NCBI GenBank assembly: GCA_023417065.1
Contig: JAEZGH010000019.1
Coordinates: forward strand, 74,898-138,897
Direction: 5' to 3'
Length of the DNA: 64,000 bases
Source of the DNA: Bacteroidota bacterium
GTDB taxonomy: Bacteria; Bacteroidota; Bacteroidia; Cytophagales; Cyclobacteriaceae
Under the pieces are notes generated by a model, which made no database searches, was not told the origin of the DNA, and saw nothing but the letters and a program-made list of their open reading frames with translations. Shown in pieces: positions 8,150 through 16,899 of this stretch. The position numbers were made by a program, and so were the translations under genes. Position 1 is the first letter of the stretch; each line of letters begins with the position of its first letter.

Positions 8150-9667
8150 TTATGGTGTTGCCGGAAGGCGTCCGAGTACCGTGTTCACATAAGTACTTGT
8201 ATTTAGTAGTTCGGATGCTATCCGGTTTGCGACGGCGAAGATGTTGTCCGCGCCGAGTCCGATGTACAACGACGTTATGGCCAGCAGAATCACAGGTGCA
8301 ACCAACATGGTTTTGCGAAGCATGGGCATGTCGTTGAACCGATCATGCTGAAGGCTTCCGGCGGGAGGTTCTTTCCAGAAGACTGCAGCCCACATGCGTG
8401 TCATGACAATCAGGGTAAAGAAACTGGCAACGATCAGTGCCCCCAGCAGAATATATGACTGCGTGGTAAACGCCGATTTGAATAGCATTATTTTAGGCCA
8501 GAATCCTGACAGGGGCGGAATTCCACACAGGGAAAAGAATACCACAAGCATCAGTATTGAAAGCCGCGGATAGTCCCGCAGAAGGCCGCCGATTTCGCGC
8601 GTATCCATAGTGCCTCTGATCTTGTTGATCAGTCCGCTGACGAGAAACAGATTTGTCTTCACCACGATATCATGCACCATGTAGAACAAGGTTCCGGCAA
8701 GGGCAACTTCATTGTACATGGCCAGTCCGGACACCATGTAGCCGATGTGACATACGATTAGGTAGGAAAACATTTTGCGCAGGTCGCGCTGGATAAAAGC
8801 ACCGGCCGCGCCGGTAAGCAGTGTGAACACAGCCACGGTAGCCAATACCTGGATGATGAATTGCGATGGAATGAATATCAGTGTGAAGCTTCGTACGAGC
8901 GCATAGATGCCGACCTTCGTGAGTAGTCCGCCGAAGATCGCTGCGATTGCTGAGGGCGGAGTGTGATATGACGACGGCAGCCAGAAGTACAAGGGGAACA
9001 CGGCAGACTTGATCCCGAAGGCTATAAAAAACAGCAACGCGGTTATGTGCGTCAACCCCTGATTTCTGATATGCGGTATTTTCGTTGAGAGGTCCGCCAT
9101 GTTGAGTGTCCCCGTTAATCCATAGAGAATGGCTATCGCGGTAAGAAAGATTGCCGACGCCAGGAGGTTCATCGTTACATAGTTGATAGCACCTTCAATC
9201 TGGGGTTTCTTTCCGCCGAGTGTCATCAGCACAAAGGAGGAGATGATGACGATTTCAAACCACACATAAAGGTTGAAGATGTCGCCGGTGAGAAAGGCGC
9301 CGTTAAGCCCCATCAGCAGGAAATGCAGGATAGGGAAGTAGCCATACCGTTGGCGGAGTTCGCTGATTCCCGCGGTTGAGTATACGGCGACGGCGACACC
9401 TGCGAGGCTGCAGAGGAATATCATGGTGGCGCTGAAAATATCCGCTACCATGGTGATGCCAAATGGCGCCGGCCAGTCGCCGGCCTGCATGGTAAGCACG
9501 CCGCCATCCCAGCTTTTTCTGAACAGGTTAACGCTGATAACAACGACGATAATATTGCCGATGACGCTGATGATTCTCTGGATATTGGTCTTCCGCCAGA
9601 AGAATAGCAGAACAATCCCGAGGAAGAGATGCGAAACAAATGGTAAAACGATCGAATTATCGGTCAT
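8150..9667 (-). CDS. mrpD: Na+(K+)/H+ antiporter subunit MrpD
   Basis: A 505-residue proton-translocating subunit, homologous to NuoM/NuoN of complex I, with about 14 membrane segments. The key acidic residue is Glu138 in YVWFEIVIISS and the key lysine is Lys220 in FGIKSAVFPLYFWLP; a second lysine is in LLTKVGIYALVR. These are the residues of the proton path in Mrp and complex I antiporter-like subunits. The start overlaps the mrpC stop by 4 nt. Confidence 0.95.
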   Translation of the reverse strand: MTDNSIVLPFVSHLFLGIVLLFFWRKTNIQRIISVIGNIIVVVISVNLFRKSWDGGVLTMQAGDWPAPFGITMVADIFSATMIFLCSLAGVAVAVYSTAGISELRQRYGYFPILHFLLMGLNGAFLTGDIFNLYVWFEIVIISSFVLMTLGGKKPQIEGAINYVTMNLLASAIFLTAIAILYGLTGTLNMADLSTKIPHIRNQGLTHITALLFFIAFGIKSAVFPLYFWLPSSYHTPPSAIAAIFGGLLTKVGIYALVRSFTLIFIPSQFIIQVLATVAVFTLLTGAAGAFIQRDLRKMFSYLIVCHIGYMVSGLAMYNEVALAGTLFYMVHDIVVKTNLFLVSGLINKIRGTMDTREIGGLLRDYPRLSILMLVVFFSLCGIPPLSGFWPKIMLFKSAFTTQSYILLGALIVASFFTLIVMTRMWAAVFWKEPPAGSLQHDRFNDMPMLRKTMLVAPVILLAITSLYIGLGADNIFAVANRIASELLNTSTYVNTVLGRLPATP

Positions 9668-10017
9668 ATATCCAGGTCGTTTGTGTTGAGCTCGTCGAGG
9701 TTATCCGATCCTGTAACGAGGTACACACGCTTGAGCAGAATAATTGAAAAGGCCTGAAGTCCAAAGCTTATTACGATGGCGGTTAAGATCAACGCCTGAG
9801 GGATCGGGTCTGCATATGCATCGGCGAGTATGTCGAGATCTTTCGGAATCACAGGAGGTTTTCCTTTGGTGATGTCGCCGAGCAGAAAGATCAACAGGTT
9901 TACGCCGTTGCCCAGCAGGATCAGCCCGATGAGGAGTTTGACCATGCTTCGCCTGAGCATCATGTATATTCCCGATGCGTACATTGTTCCGATGAGTACT
10001 ACCAGAAGTATTTTCAT
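9664..10017 (-). CDS. mrpC: Na+(K+)/H+ antiporter subunit MrpC
   Basis: A 117-residue three-helix protein homologous to NuoK of complex I. LLIGLILLGNGVNLLIF and the DPIPQALILTAIVISFG motif are diagnostic of MrpC/MnhC. A short hydrophilic acidic tail (about residues 102-117) follows the last helix. It begins 3 nt after mrpB and overlaps mrpD by 4 nt. Confidence 0.95.
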   Translation of the reverse strand: MKILLVVLIGTMYASGIYMMLRRSMVKLLIGLILLGNGVNLLIFLLGDITKGKPPVIPKDLDILADAYADPIPQALILTAIVISFGLQAFSIILLKRVYLVTGSDNLDELNTNDLDI

Positions 10018-10020
10018 TCG

Positions 10021-10431
10021 CTATACACTTTCAGAGATGGTGAAAAGGATAGTCAGGGTTATTCCAAATACGACGAGGTATACACCGACGTCGAATAGCA
10101 ATGCCGTACTGACCATGCCGATAACGGGCAGTGGATCCGGATACCATAGGATGGTGAAAAACGGCTGACCAAGAAACAGCGGAATCGACCCGGCTACCAG
10201 TGCAGTAATCAATCCTACGGGAATCAGGCGTCGCGGATGTATCTTGAGTAATCGCCACGTGTCTTCAAGTCCGTTGGCAAATGCGTGCAGAACAAAAGCG
10301 GTAGCTGCAATCAGTCCGCCAACGAAGCCTCCACCAGGTTCATAATGTCCGCGAAGCAGAATGAAGATCGAGAAGAGCAGCAGCAGTGGCAGCAGGTATT
10401 CTGAAGCAGTTTTGAGTATAAGCGTTTTCAT
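10021..10431 (-). CDS. mrpB: Na+(K+)/H+ antiporter subunit MrpB
   Basis: A 136-residue membrane protein with four segments. FILLRGHYEPGGGFVGGLIAATAFVLH is the MrpB/MnhB signature (key part HYEPGGGFVGG). In the assembled antiporter MrpB packs against the C-terminal part of MrpA. Its start overlaps the mrpA stop as ATGA. Confidence 0.95.
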   Translation of the reverse strand: MKTLILKTASEYLLPLLLLFSIFILLRGHYEPGGGFVGGLIAATAFVLHAFANGLEDTWRLLKIHPRRLIPVGLITALVAGSIPLFLGQPFFTILWYPDPLPVIGMVSTALLFDVGVYLVVFGITLTILFTISESV

Positions 10432-12719
10432 TCCTTTTCTTTGGGTTGAGGTCTTAGTTTAAGAAGGCTGAATACACCAACTGCGGCGATCGTGAGGACT
10501 GTGATTTCGATCAGTGTGTCAAGTCCGCGGAAATCGACGAGTATTACGTTTACAATGTTTTTCCCTTTTGCCAGAAGATATGCGTTGTCTGCATAGTATT
10601 GAGAGATCTCCTTACTCGTTGGTTCATTGAGTACCTGAAGCCCGATGACGGAGATTAAGCCGCCAAAGGCAATGGCCAGTATTCCGTCGCGAAGCTTCAC
10701 CGTAAAGTGGGCGTCCGGGATGAACGATGGAAGTTTCAATAGTACCAACACGAAGAGCACGATGGTCAGGGTGTCGATTGTGAACTGCGTCATCGCCAGG
10801 TCGGGCGCGCCGTAGAAGAAGAACGTCAGACATATGCTGAACCCAACGACGCCCATTGAAACGATGGCCGTCAATCGCGAAGGCGTGGTGAGTACTTTAA
10901 TTATCGCTCCGAGCATGAGGACAGACACAAGGATTTCGTATACGCCTATCGTTGACCATTCCTCGTCGACGGCCCTGATCTCGACTTCGGTAAACAGCTT
11001 GTACGATACCACACCAACCAAAAAGAGGATTATCGTAATCAGGTAGTTGCGCAGGTAACCGTTTTGAAGTTTACGGGTGTAGTACAAGGAAACGGACTTG
11101 AGAACGGTTGATATTCCCAGCGCAAACTTCTGCATATCGAAACGCGCAAGCCGCCTGAGAATTCGATACTCATATGGTTTCTTCCAGAGGAATAAAGCGG
11201 TGCCGACAACCAGGGTTAGGGCACTTAGGAGCAACACCAGGTTGAAGCCGTGCCATAGTTTGAGTGCGGCGTGCTCGCCGGTGCCACTCACTGCTGAGAC
11301 TGCTGGGGCGACGAGCGGTTGGTCCACAATGAATGGAAAGATACCCGTCATTACGCCGAGGAACGCAAGCACGAGCGGGGGCAGCCAAAGCTGGAATCCC
11401 GGCGGTTCATGCAGAGGCTCTTCGAGGAGTTTTCCGGTGAAAGGTTTCAGCCCGGCAACAAAACCAACGTAAAGCAGTAATATGTTGGTAATGACTACCA
11501 GCGCGATGAGTATCTGCCCGTGCTCGAAGCCAAGTACAGCCTCGTAGATCAGTTCCTTTCCGACAAATCCAAATGTGAACGGCACGCCCGCGCTCGAAAG
11601 TGCTGCCAGCGTACCTGCAATTGCTACGGGTAGCATAATGGAGCCAAGCCCGCCAAGGCGCGTCACGTCCCGCGTTCCTGTAGTGTGGTCAATGGCACCC
11701 GTGACAAGAAATAGCGCGGCCTTGTATAGCGCGTGCACCAGCATGAAGACTATCGCGGCAAACAGGGCAGCCTCGGTTCCCATGCCGATCAGGAAAACAA
11801 GCATGCCGAGTGCGGAGATCGTAGAGTAGGCAAGGATTGCTTTCAGGTCAGTCCGGATAAATGCATGCAGCGCGGCATAAAACATCGTAAACCCGCCGAA
11901 GCACATCAGTGTAATGGTCCAGTAGGGGTGATCACCCAGCGCCGGATTAAGTCGCGCGAGCAGATAAATGCCTGCTTTCACCATCGTGGCTGAATGAAGA
12001 AATGCCGACACTGGAGTGGGGGCTTTCATGGCACCTGGTAACCAGAAGTGAAATGGAAACTGCGCCGATTTTGTGAAGGCTCCCGCAAACAGAAGTACGA
12101 GCATCAGCGGATAATACTCGTGGGTAGTCAGCAGGTCCGGCATGCCGGAGATTTCGCGTATCGAGTAAGTGTCAGAAATTCCCGACAAGAGAATCAGTCC
12201 GGCTAATAACAGGAAGCCGCCACCTCCCGTTACAGCAAGTGCCATCAATGAATTTCTGCGCGCTTCCGGATTGGCTGTGTCGAAACCGATAAGGAAGAAC
12301 GAACTAATACTGGTCAGTTCCCAGAATACAAACAGAACAATGACGTTGTCGGATAGCACTACGCCAAGCATCGCGCCCATAAATACGCACAGGTACGAAA
12401 GGAACCGGTTCAGGTCAGGATCGCCTTTCAGGTAGTTGCAGGCATAAAGGAAGATGAGTGTTCCGATACCTGTGATCATGAGACTCAGCAACATCGATAG
12501 TCCGTCGAGTGTGAAGTCCGGATGAATGCCCATCGCGGAAATCCACTTGTACTGGAAAACGTAGCTTTCGTTATTCTCTGTGTAGGGGAGTAGTGTGAGG
12601 AAGTAGATAAACAGCGTCAACGGCAGGACTACGGAAACGATCGCTATTCGTTTGCCACGGTTGCCTAAAAGAAAAAAGAACAATCCCACCAGAAATGGGA
12701 CGAGAATCGCAAAGATCAT
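10428..12719 (-). CDS. mrpA: Na+(K+)/H+ antiporter subunit MrpA
   Basis: A 763-residue, about 20-helix protein, the largest subunit and first gene of the operon. The N-terminal 500 residues are NuoL-like, with Glu134 in FVFWELTSISSFF, Lys217 in GAFTKSAQFPFHFWLPGAM and Lys248 in ATMVKAGIYLLARL, the residues of the proton path. The C-terminal part (about 570-763) contains the MrpB-like (DUF4040) domain, with DLAMTQFTIDTLTIVL, and an MbhE-like end. Length is near the usual 770-800. The complex exports Na+ (or K+/Ca2+) in exchange for protons at the inner membrane and serves pH and salt homeostasis. Confidence 0.95.
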   Translation of the reverse strand: MIFAILVPFLVGLFFFLLGNRGKRIAIVSVVLPLTLFIYFLTLLPYTENNESYVFQYKWISAMGIHPDFTLDGLSMLLSLMITGIGTLIFLYACNYLKGDPDLNRFLSYLCVFMGAMLGVVLSDNVIVLFVFWELTSISSFFLIGFDTANPEARRNSLMALAVTGGGGFLLLAGLILLSGISDTYSIREISGMPDLLTTHEYYPLMLVLLFAGAFTKSAQFPFHFWLPGAMKAPTPVSAFLHSATMVKAGIYLLARLNPALGDHPYWTITLMCFGGFTMFYAALHAFIRTDLKAILAYSTISALGMLVFLIGMGTEAALFAAIVFMLVHALYKAALFLVTGAIDHTTGTRDVTRLGGLGSIMLPVAIAGTLAALSSAGVPFTFGFVGKELIYEAVLGFEHGQILIALVVITNILLLYVGFVAGLKPFTGKLLEEPLHEPPGFQLWLPPLVLAFLGVMTGIFPFIVDQPLVAPAVSAVSGTGEHAALKLWHGFNLVLLLSALTLVVGTALFLWKKPYEYRILRRLARFDMQKFALGISTVLKSVSLYYTRKLQNGYLRNYLITIILFLVGVVSYKLFTEVEIRAVDEEWSTIGVYEILVSVLMLGAIIKVLTTPSRLTAIVSMGVVGFSICLTFFFYGAPDLAMTQFTIDTLTIVLFVLVLLKLPSFIPDAHFTVKLRDGILAIAFGGLISVIGLQVLNEPTSKEISQYYADNAYLLAKGKNIVNVILVDFRGLDTLIEITVLTIAAVGVFSLLKLRPQPKEKE

Positions 12720-13085
12720 CCGGTTTCTTTTTTGTTTTTATATGCGCTTAATATTCCTAAATCCTGATACCCGCGAAATTATTCGTTTTCGCGAATATTC
12801 AGCTATTAATATTGCACCGCGCACAATGATTCTGATCATTAAAGAAAAATTCCTTTGATGGCTTGGTTTGTTTATATCCCAGCACTTTCGTCCAAGCGGA
12901 CGAAGTGCCGTGGGAACGGTCGGATGAAGTATCAGCTATCCGCAGAAAGGTCAGACACCCGAACGCATGAGGACGTGGCCTGCTTGTACATGTTAAGGTC
13001 TGTGCCTTGTGGGGTGGCAATGGGAGTTGGAGAGTAGGAGTGAAGAGAACGGGTGGTTTCATCTCGAAGGAAGGCTCATCCTTCT

Positions 13086-13162
13086 TCACTCTCTCCCCCT
13101 CGCTCTCACTCTCCCACCAGTCTCACTCTCACTCTCACTCTCACTGTTACACTCACTCTCAA
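13086..13162. repeat. CTCACT simple sequence repeat
   Basis: A pyrimidine-rich stretch with the 6-nt unit TCTCAC repeated without interruption about four times around 13121-13145 and in decayed form on both sides. It abuts copy B of the 94-nt repeat. Strand asymmetry (all C/T plus A on one strand) is extreme. Confidence 0.85.
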
Positions 13163-13173
13163 ACTTTTTCTTT

Positions 13174-13267
13174 GCGGCCCCCTCGTACCTCGGGCCGGGC
13201 TATCCCTCCAAGTCCGGCCGGGCGCAAGCCCACGCGCTTCGGGCTTTCCGTCCTATCCCTGGCCGGG
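13174..13267 (+). repeat. 94-nt dispersed repeat, copy B
   Basis: Gap-free partner of 6831-6924 in opposite orientation. The first 44 nt differ at one base and the last 36 nt are identical; the 14-nt centre has diverged. Together the copies bracket the mrp operon at a distance of about 6.3 kb. Confidence 0.9.
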
Positions 13268-13703
13268 CTGCTGCTCCGCTCAAGGCTATATGCCGAGTTT
13301 AAACGTCTGCTCCGCATTTGATGAAACACGTGAGCGATAAATCCACTCAAACGTGTCGACCAACTATGGATCGCACTCTGAAGGATTCTTCCCGCATGTT
13401 TTAGTGAGTGAGGATTTAGGATCCGTGTACCCGTAGCGAACTGGGTATAAATTTCCCGGCGGGGATTTTGCCTCCACCGGGTGACGACCAGGGGATATGT
13501 GGTTGTCATTGTTGTCCCATGATCGGATACGCGTGTGAAATGACAGCTACAGGGTCTTCTGCAACGAAGCCTTCGCGATTGCGTTTACAGCGGATAAAGT
13601 ATAAACTTTCACGGGATAGGTTTACGCAGGGCATGAATGAAAAACGCGGGTAACATATACGTATTCGCCGCCGGCATCGTTTTATTCCTTTGTTTGCAGC
13701 GCG

Positions 13704-14057
13704 ATGGATTTACAAGATCATTTTCAAGTTTACGATAAAATGTCAACCGATTCCGAATTGAATGGCCAGAGTTCCGAGGGTGGGCACGCTCTTCCGCGTG
13801 TCAACATTCATCGCGTGATGCTGTCACGGCTAATGATACTGCTGATCCTGGCGAGTTCTTGCTGGTTAGGGAGCTGTAGTCCCAATTCAAGTCGGTCGGC
13901 ATCGGCCCGCGCGGCTTATCCCATGCCGGGTTTTGGCGCGGCGCCAAAGAAGAAGAAGGTCAAAACGAAAAAGTACAAGCAACCCAAGACCGTCCGTGAG
14001 AGGTCGAAGTCCGGTCGTGATGCCGCCCGGCATAGGAGGGAGTCGCTCAGCTTTTAG
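13704..14057 (+). CDS. small putative lipoprotein with polybasic tail
   Basis: A 117-residue frame. A hydrophobic segment (MLSRLMILLILASSCWLGSC, residues 39-58) ends in the lipobox LGSC, so the mature protein would be lipidated at Cys58. The rest is short and strongly basic (KKKKVKTKKYKQ and many Arg). The true start may be the ATG of MLSRLM at 13818, which would give a normal signal peptide. Similar tiny lipoproteins with lysine tails occur in Bacteroidota, but function is unknown. The surrounding sequence is repeat-rich, so some doubt remains. Confidence 0.5.
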   Translation: MDLQDHFQVYDKMSTDSELNGQSSEGGHALPRVNIHRVMLSRLMILLILASSCWLGSCSPNSSRSASARAAYPMPGFGAAPKKKKVKTKKYKQPKTVRERSKSGRDAARHRRESLSF

Positions 14058-14308
14058 TTGATTACTGATTCCACGTTTCTGATCCCTGATTACGCTATTC
14101 ATTCACCGGTTTTTATTGCGCGCTGCGCCAAGCTGTCAGGGTTGCAGCGCTATGTAAGTCCTGCGTGTCGCAATTGTCCGTTACAGTCTTAGTTTAAGAG
14201 TTTGTAAGGGCTTAAGAGGTCCTTGGGGTATCCCCGGGAGGAGCTGCGGTCCAGGGCGATATTTGCACGTGGCTGCAGCGTCATTTCCGCGCTTTAGGCT
14301 GGCGAAAT

Positions 14309-14341
14309 CGCGACAACACCGCGACAACATCGCGGCATCAC
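14309..14341. repeat. 11-bp tandem repeat, 3 copies (array 2)
   Basis: Units CGCGACAACAC (14309-14319), CGCGACAACAT (14320-14330) and CGCGGCATCAC (14331-14341). The period is exactly 11 nt. No coding frame. Confidence 0.8.
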
Positions 14342-14510
14342 CGTTTCACGGATGAGTTAACCTGCAGTTCCCGTCGAAGACCGTGGGGGTCTGATGGCTT
14401 TCGCCTTTTACCTGTTTTTGTATTCCCGTTACCGTTCACCGTGCAACCATTACGACTGGCTGCCTGGCAAAGGCTCACCGGGCAGCTGGCAACAATCCCG
14501 AGCTTTGCTC

Positions 14511-14541
14511 GACCTTTACCCGACCTTTGCCCGACCTTTGG
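14511..14541. repeat. 11-bp tandem repeat, 2.8 copies (array 3)
   Basis: Units GACCTTTACCC (14511-14521), GACCTTTGCCC (14522-14532) and the partial GACCTTTGG (14533-14541). It lies 5 nt from the left arm of the inverted repeat at 14547. Confidence 0.8.
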
Positions 14542-14546
14542 AGCTA

Positions 14547-14649
14547 TATACGGCAGTATTATGGCAAGTATTTGGGATACAATATGCTAGTTTTAGAATT
14601 CCGGAATTGAGATATCCTTGCTAAATGTAAGCTGTAATACTGCCGTATA
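14547..14649. repeat. 15-bp perfect inverted repeat enclosing a 12-bp palindrome
   Basis: TATACGGCAGTATTA at 14547-14561 is the exact reverse complement of 14635-14649. The 73-nt spacer contains the perfect palindrome AATTCCGGAATT at 14597-14608. The 103-nt unit could be a miniature mobile element or a structured transcript. It has no coding frame. Confidence 0.8.
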
Positions 14650-14909
14650 CTCGAGGACTTCCCGAGGTCCTGTCGAAGATACCCCGGGGAAACATCGACC
14701 GAACCGGCAACCTGCAACTGGGATCCTATCTTGCACATGGCCCGGCTACCAGGCAACCGGCAACGATGTGTCTTATCACCGGGCAGCACATGCGTCGTGC
14801 CGCTGCTACCGTTTCTTCTTCGTGCAAAAATCGAAAATCAGGAAGGAAGAATTTCAGACAAATTATTATATTCATTGCAGCAAGCGCCTCCACCCTCACC
14901 GTTACCGCC

Positions 14910-15629
14910 ATGTCGCACGTTGCTCAGGTTAAGACACTATCGGATCGAATAGCATCTTCCCTGGATGAGATTCGCGTCCTCGCGGGCAAACTACACGTTC
15001 CCGTCATCGTTCATGAACTGCCAGAGTTGAAGATCCGGTTTATGTCGGACATCGCCCTGCGGTTGCTCGACCGCGAATGGAGCGACATTGAACCTATGTC
15101 GTTTTCGGATTTTGAACAACTATTTCTCAATGTCGAAGACTCGAAGGAAGTATCGGCAAAAGTACGGGATTTGCTCGCCGCAGGGGATCGTGAATTCATA
15201 TCGTACTTCCAGCAGGTGCGCACCTCGCGTACCACAGAGTGGCATTGGTATCTGAGTGTCTCCGGCGTATTACTTCGCAATGATGAGGGCGTGCCGGTAT
15301 TGATGGTAACCGTTGCCATGCAAGTCGATCCTGACCACTACTTCACAGCAAAGGCAAGCCGGCTTCTCGATGAAAATGCATTCCTGAAAAGAAACTTTGA
15401 AAAATTCGCCACCCTTTCAGCGCGTGAAAAAGATGTATTAAGACTCATGGTGCTTGGTAAAACAGCAGGGGAAATTGGTGGCCTGCTGTTCATCTCGCCC
15501 GCGACCGTTGAAACACATCGCAAACGAATTTATCAGAAGCTGGGTACGAATAATACTTATCAGCTTATGCGTTATGCATATGCGTTTGATTTGGTGAAGT
15601 CATCGGGAGAGCTGGACGTCGTTATTTAG
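14910..15629 (+). CDS. PAS-like / LuxR-type transcriptional regulator
   Basis: A 239-residue regulator starting at the ATG at 14910; the upstream extension of the frame to 14766 lacks domain character. Residues about 30-150 look like a PAS sensor domain (LLDREWSDIEPMSFSDFEQLF and the beta-rich WHWYLSVSGVLLRNDEGVPV). Residues about 165-232 form a LuxR helix-turn-helix: LSAREKDVLRLMVLGKTAGEIG and VETHRKRIYQKLGTNN. No receiver domain is present. The ligand and target genes are unknown. It converges with a small gene and their ends overlap by 8 nt. Confidence 0.85.
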   Translation: MSHVAQVKTLSDRIASSLDEIRVLAGKLHVPVIVHELPELKIRFMSDIALRLLDREWSDIEPMSFSDFEQLFLNVEDSKEVSAKVRDLLAAGDREFISYFQQVRTSRTTEWHWYLSVSGVLLRNDEGVPVLMVTVAMQVDPDHYFTAKASRLLDENAFLKRNFEKFATLSAREKDVLRLMVLGKTAGEIGGLLFISPATVETHRKRIYQKLGTNNTYQLMRYAYAFDLVKSSGELDVVI

Positions 15630-15828
15630 GTTCTCGCTTAGGTAATCCATCTTCCGTTTCTGTATCAGCACGCTCTTCACCTCCTGTCTCCGCGTTGGAC
15701 TTATCAAGGCCGAGCCACAGTTCTTCTTCCATTGCCATTCTTGCGTAAAGGTCAGCGTACCTCTTTTTCATCTTTTTTGCCTCTTCTGATGCTTCCGGTG
15801 TGAGATCCCCGTTTTCTGATACATTCAT
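15622..15828 (-). CDS. small acidic hypothetical protein
   Basis: A 68-residue hydrophilic protein rich in Glu and Lys, with a helical central part (EEAKKMKKRYADLYARMAME) and a disordered acidic tail. No family is recognised. It overlaps the end of the LuxR-type gene by 8 nt on the opposite strand. Its position between two real genes and its composition make it a plausible but unproven gene. Confidence 0.5.
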   Translation of the reverse strand: MNVSENGDLTPEASEEAKKMKKRYADLYARMAMEEELWLGLDKSNAETGGEERADTETEDGLPKREPK

Positions 15829-15969
15829 AATTTTACATTGTTTATTTGATCGGATCGCAACGTTTGGGCATATTCCGCACTAATCGAAATCCTTGTTGAG
15901 CAAAGGTAGAACCTGGTTGTGACAGCTTGTGTCACGCTAAGGGCAAACAGGTCGTTCGCGTGATGATAT

Positions 15970-16659
15970 CTACTTTTTCCTGAAGGTAAACGCTATTCCT
16001 CCACCGGAATCGTCGACGGTTGTTGTGAAACCATCAAGACCTTTGACGTATTCGAGGTATGCTCGCGTTCCTGATATGCCGCGGCCGGTGGAGTATACGT
16101 TGTGTGCAGCAAAACATCCTCCGGGCGTAAGCTTCGGAGCAACGTCCCTGAAGTAGTTGATGTACCAGTCCTTGTCTGCGTCGCTGAACACGAAATCGTA
16201 GGGGCCTCGCAGTTCCTTTGCCAGTTTATGCGCATCCCCGAGACGGGCATCAATGTATTCAAGCAGTCCGGCCTCTCTGAAGTTGGCCAATGCCTCCTTG
16301 TGTCGGGACTCGTCGATTTCGAGTGTGATGAGCTTGCCTCCGGTCTTGCTGAAGGCCCAGGCAATCCAGATGGTTGAATGCCCCGTAGACGTGCCTATTT
16401 CCAGCCCCCGCGTGTAGCCGTGGCGTACTATTGTTTCATACAACAGTACGCCATCGGACACTGGGATGTTCAGGTCATGCCACGCATCCCTGTGCTCACG
16501 CAGGAATGCTTTGACTTTCCGGTCAAGTGGCGAATCCCCTGCGGCTTCTTTCAGGATTTCCTGAGAAAAGACATTTACACTCAATATCTGAAACGCCAGC
16601 AACAGGACGACAAGTCTCATGTACAGTTTTTTGATATGGCCCGACCCGAATGGGTTCAT
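15970..16659 (-). CDS. class I SAM-dependent O-methyltransferase with signal peptide
   Basis: A 229-residue protein of the O-methyltransferase family 3 type. Motif I is GLEIGTSTGHST, followed by the acidic SAM ribose-binding ITLEIDESRHKEA, then FVFSDADKDWYINYF with the metal-binding aspartates and a C-terminal GGCFAAHNV. Ahead of this is a signal-peptide-like N-terminus (MRLVVLLLAFQILSVNVFSQ), so the enzyme appears exported although SAM is made in the cytoplasm. The start overlaps the stop of the 66-residue gene as ATGA, arguing for the ATG at 16659; the ATG at 16620 would also give a clean signal peptide. Confidence 0.87.
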   Translation of the reverse strand: MNPFGSGHIKKLYMRLVVLLLAFQILSVNVFSQEILKEAAGDSPLDRKVKAFLREHRDAWHDLNIPVSDGVLLYETIVRHGYTRGLEIGTSTGHSTIWIAWAFSKTGGKLITLEIDESRHKEALANFREAGLLEYIDARLGDAHKLAKELRGPYDFVFSDADKDWYINYFRDVAPKLTPGGCFAAHNVYSTGRGISGTRAYLEYVKGLDGFTTTVDDSGGGIAFTFRKK

Positions 16660-16856
16660 TTAAAAATATTGAAGTCCTTCACCATTTGTTTGTATTCGGG
16701 GAGAATCTTCTCATACAATGCTTCATCCGCTTTTTTCAGGTTGTTCATCATTCCACCGATACCTGAATCCCGCAAGCTCACCCGCTGGGCTTTTATGTCT
16801 TCCATTTTCTTCCGGATCATGCCTTCCAGTTTTCGAAGGTCTCGTTCTGTCATCAT
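16656..16856 (-). CDS. small helical protein coupled to the methyltransferase
   Basis: A 66-residue, charged, probably all-helical protein (TERDLRKLEGMIRKKMEDIK, then a methionine/glycine turn and YEKILPEYKQMVKDF). The frame is open upstream to 16997, but that part is the shadow of the beta-lactamase-like gene, so the ATG at 16856 is chosen. Its stop overlaps the methyltransferase start (ATGA). No family is recognised. It may be a partner of the methyltransferase, which is inference from coupling only. Confidence 0.6.
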   Translation of the reverse strand: MMTERDLRKLEGMIRKKMEDIKAQRVSLRDSGIGGMMNNLKKADEALYEKILPEYKQMVKDFNIFK

Positions 16857-16899
16857 CTCTCGTAAGGTTCTAGTTTTCAAGTCAGCTTTAAGGCGCAAG

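Larger units (their letters stand above)
12720..13703. other. gene-poor island, 984 nt, upstream of mrpA
   Basis: No convincing gene. From left to right it holds the mrp promoter region with a perfect dyad AATGAT-TCTG-ATCATT at 12825-12840, a CTCACT simple repeat (13086-13162) and copy B of the 94-nt repeat (13174-13267). Three overlapping open frames at 13.0-13.3 kb are products of the repeat's GC-rich sequence. From 13268 to 13703 I see nothing further. Confidence 0.6.
14058..14909. other. gene-poor island, 852 nt, rich in repeats
   Basis: No gene is supported. It contains two different 11-bp tandem arrays (14309-14341 and 14511-14541), a 15-bp inverted repeat around a perfect 12-bp palindrome (14547-14649), and many small GC-rich words. 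The upstream region of the LuxR-type gene is included, but I cannot mark its promoter with confidence. Confidence 0.6.

Noticed and set aside
13009..13340. Three overlapping open frames of 95-104 codons
   Set aside because: They read through the CTCACT repeat and the 94-nt repeat in several frames; equivalent frames occur in copy A at 6727-6937. Composition is repeat-driven, not coding.
14766..14909. 48-codon N-terminal extension of the LuxR-type regulator
   Set aside because: It is Ser/Arg-rich without domain character, and the predicted PAS fold starts after the ATG at 14910.
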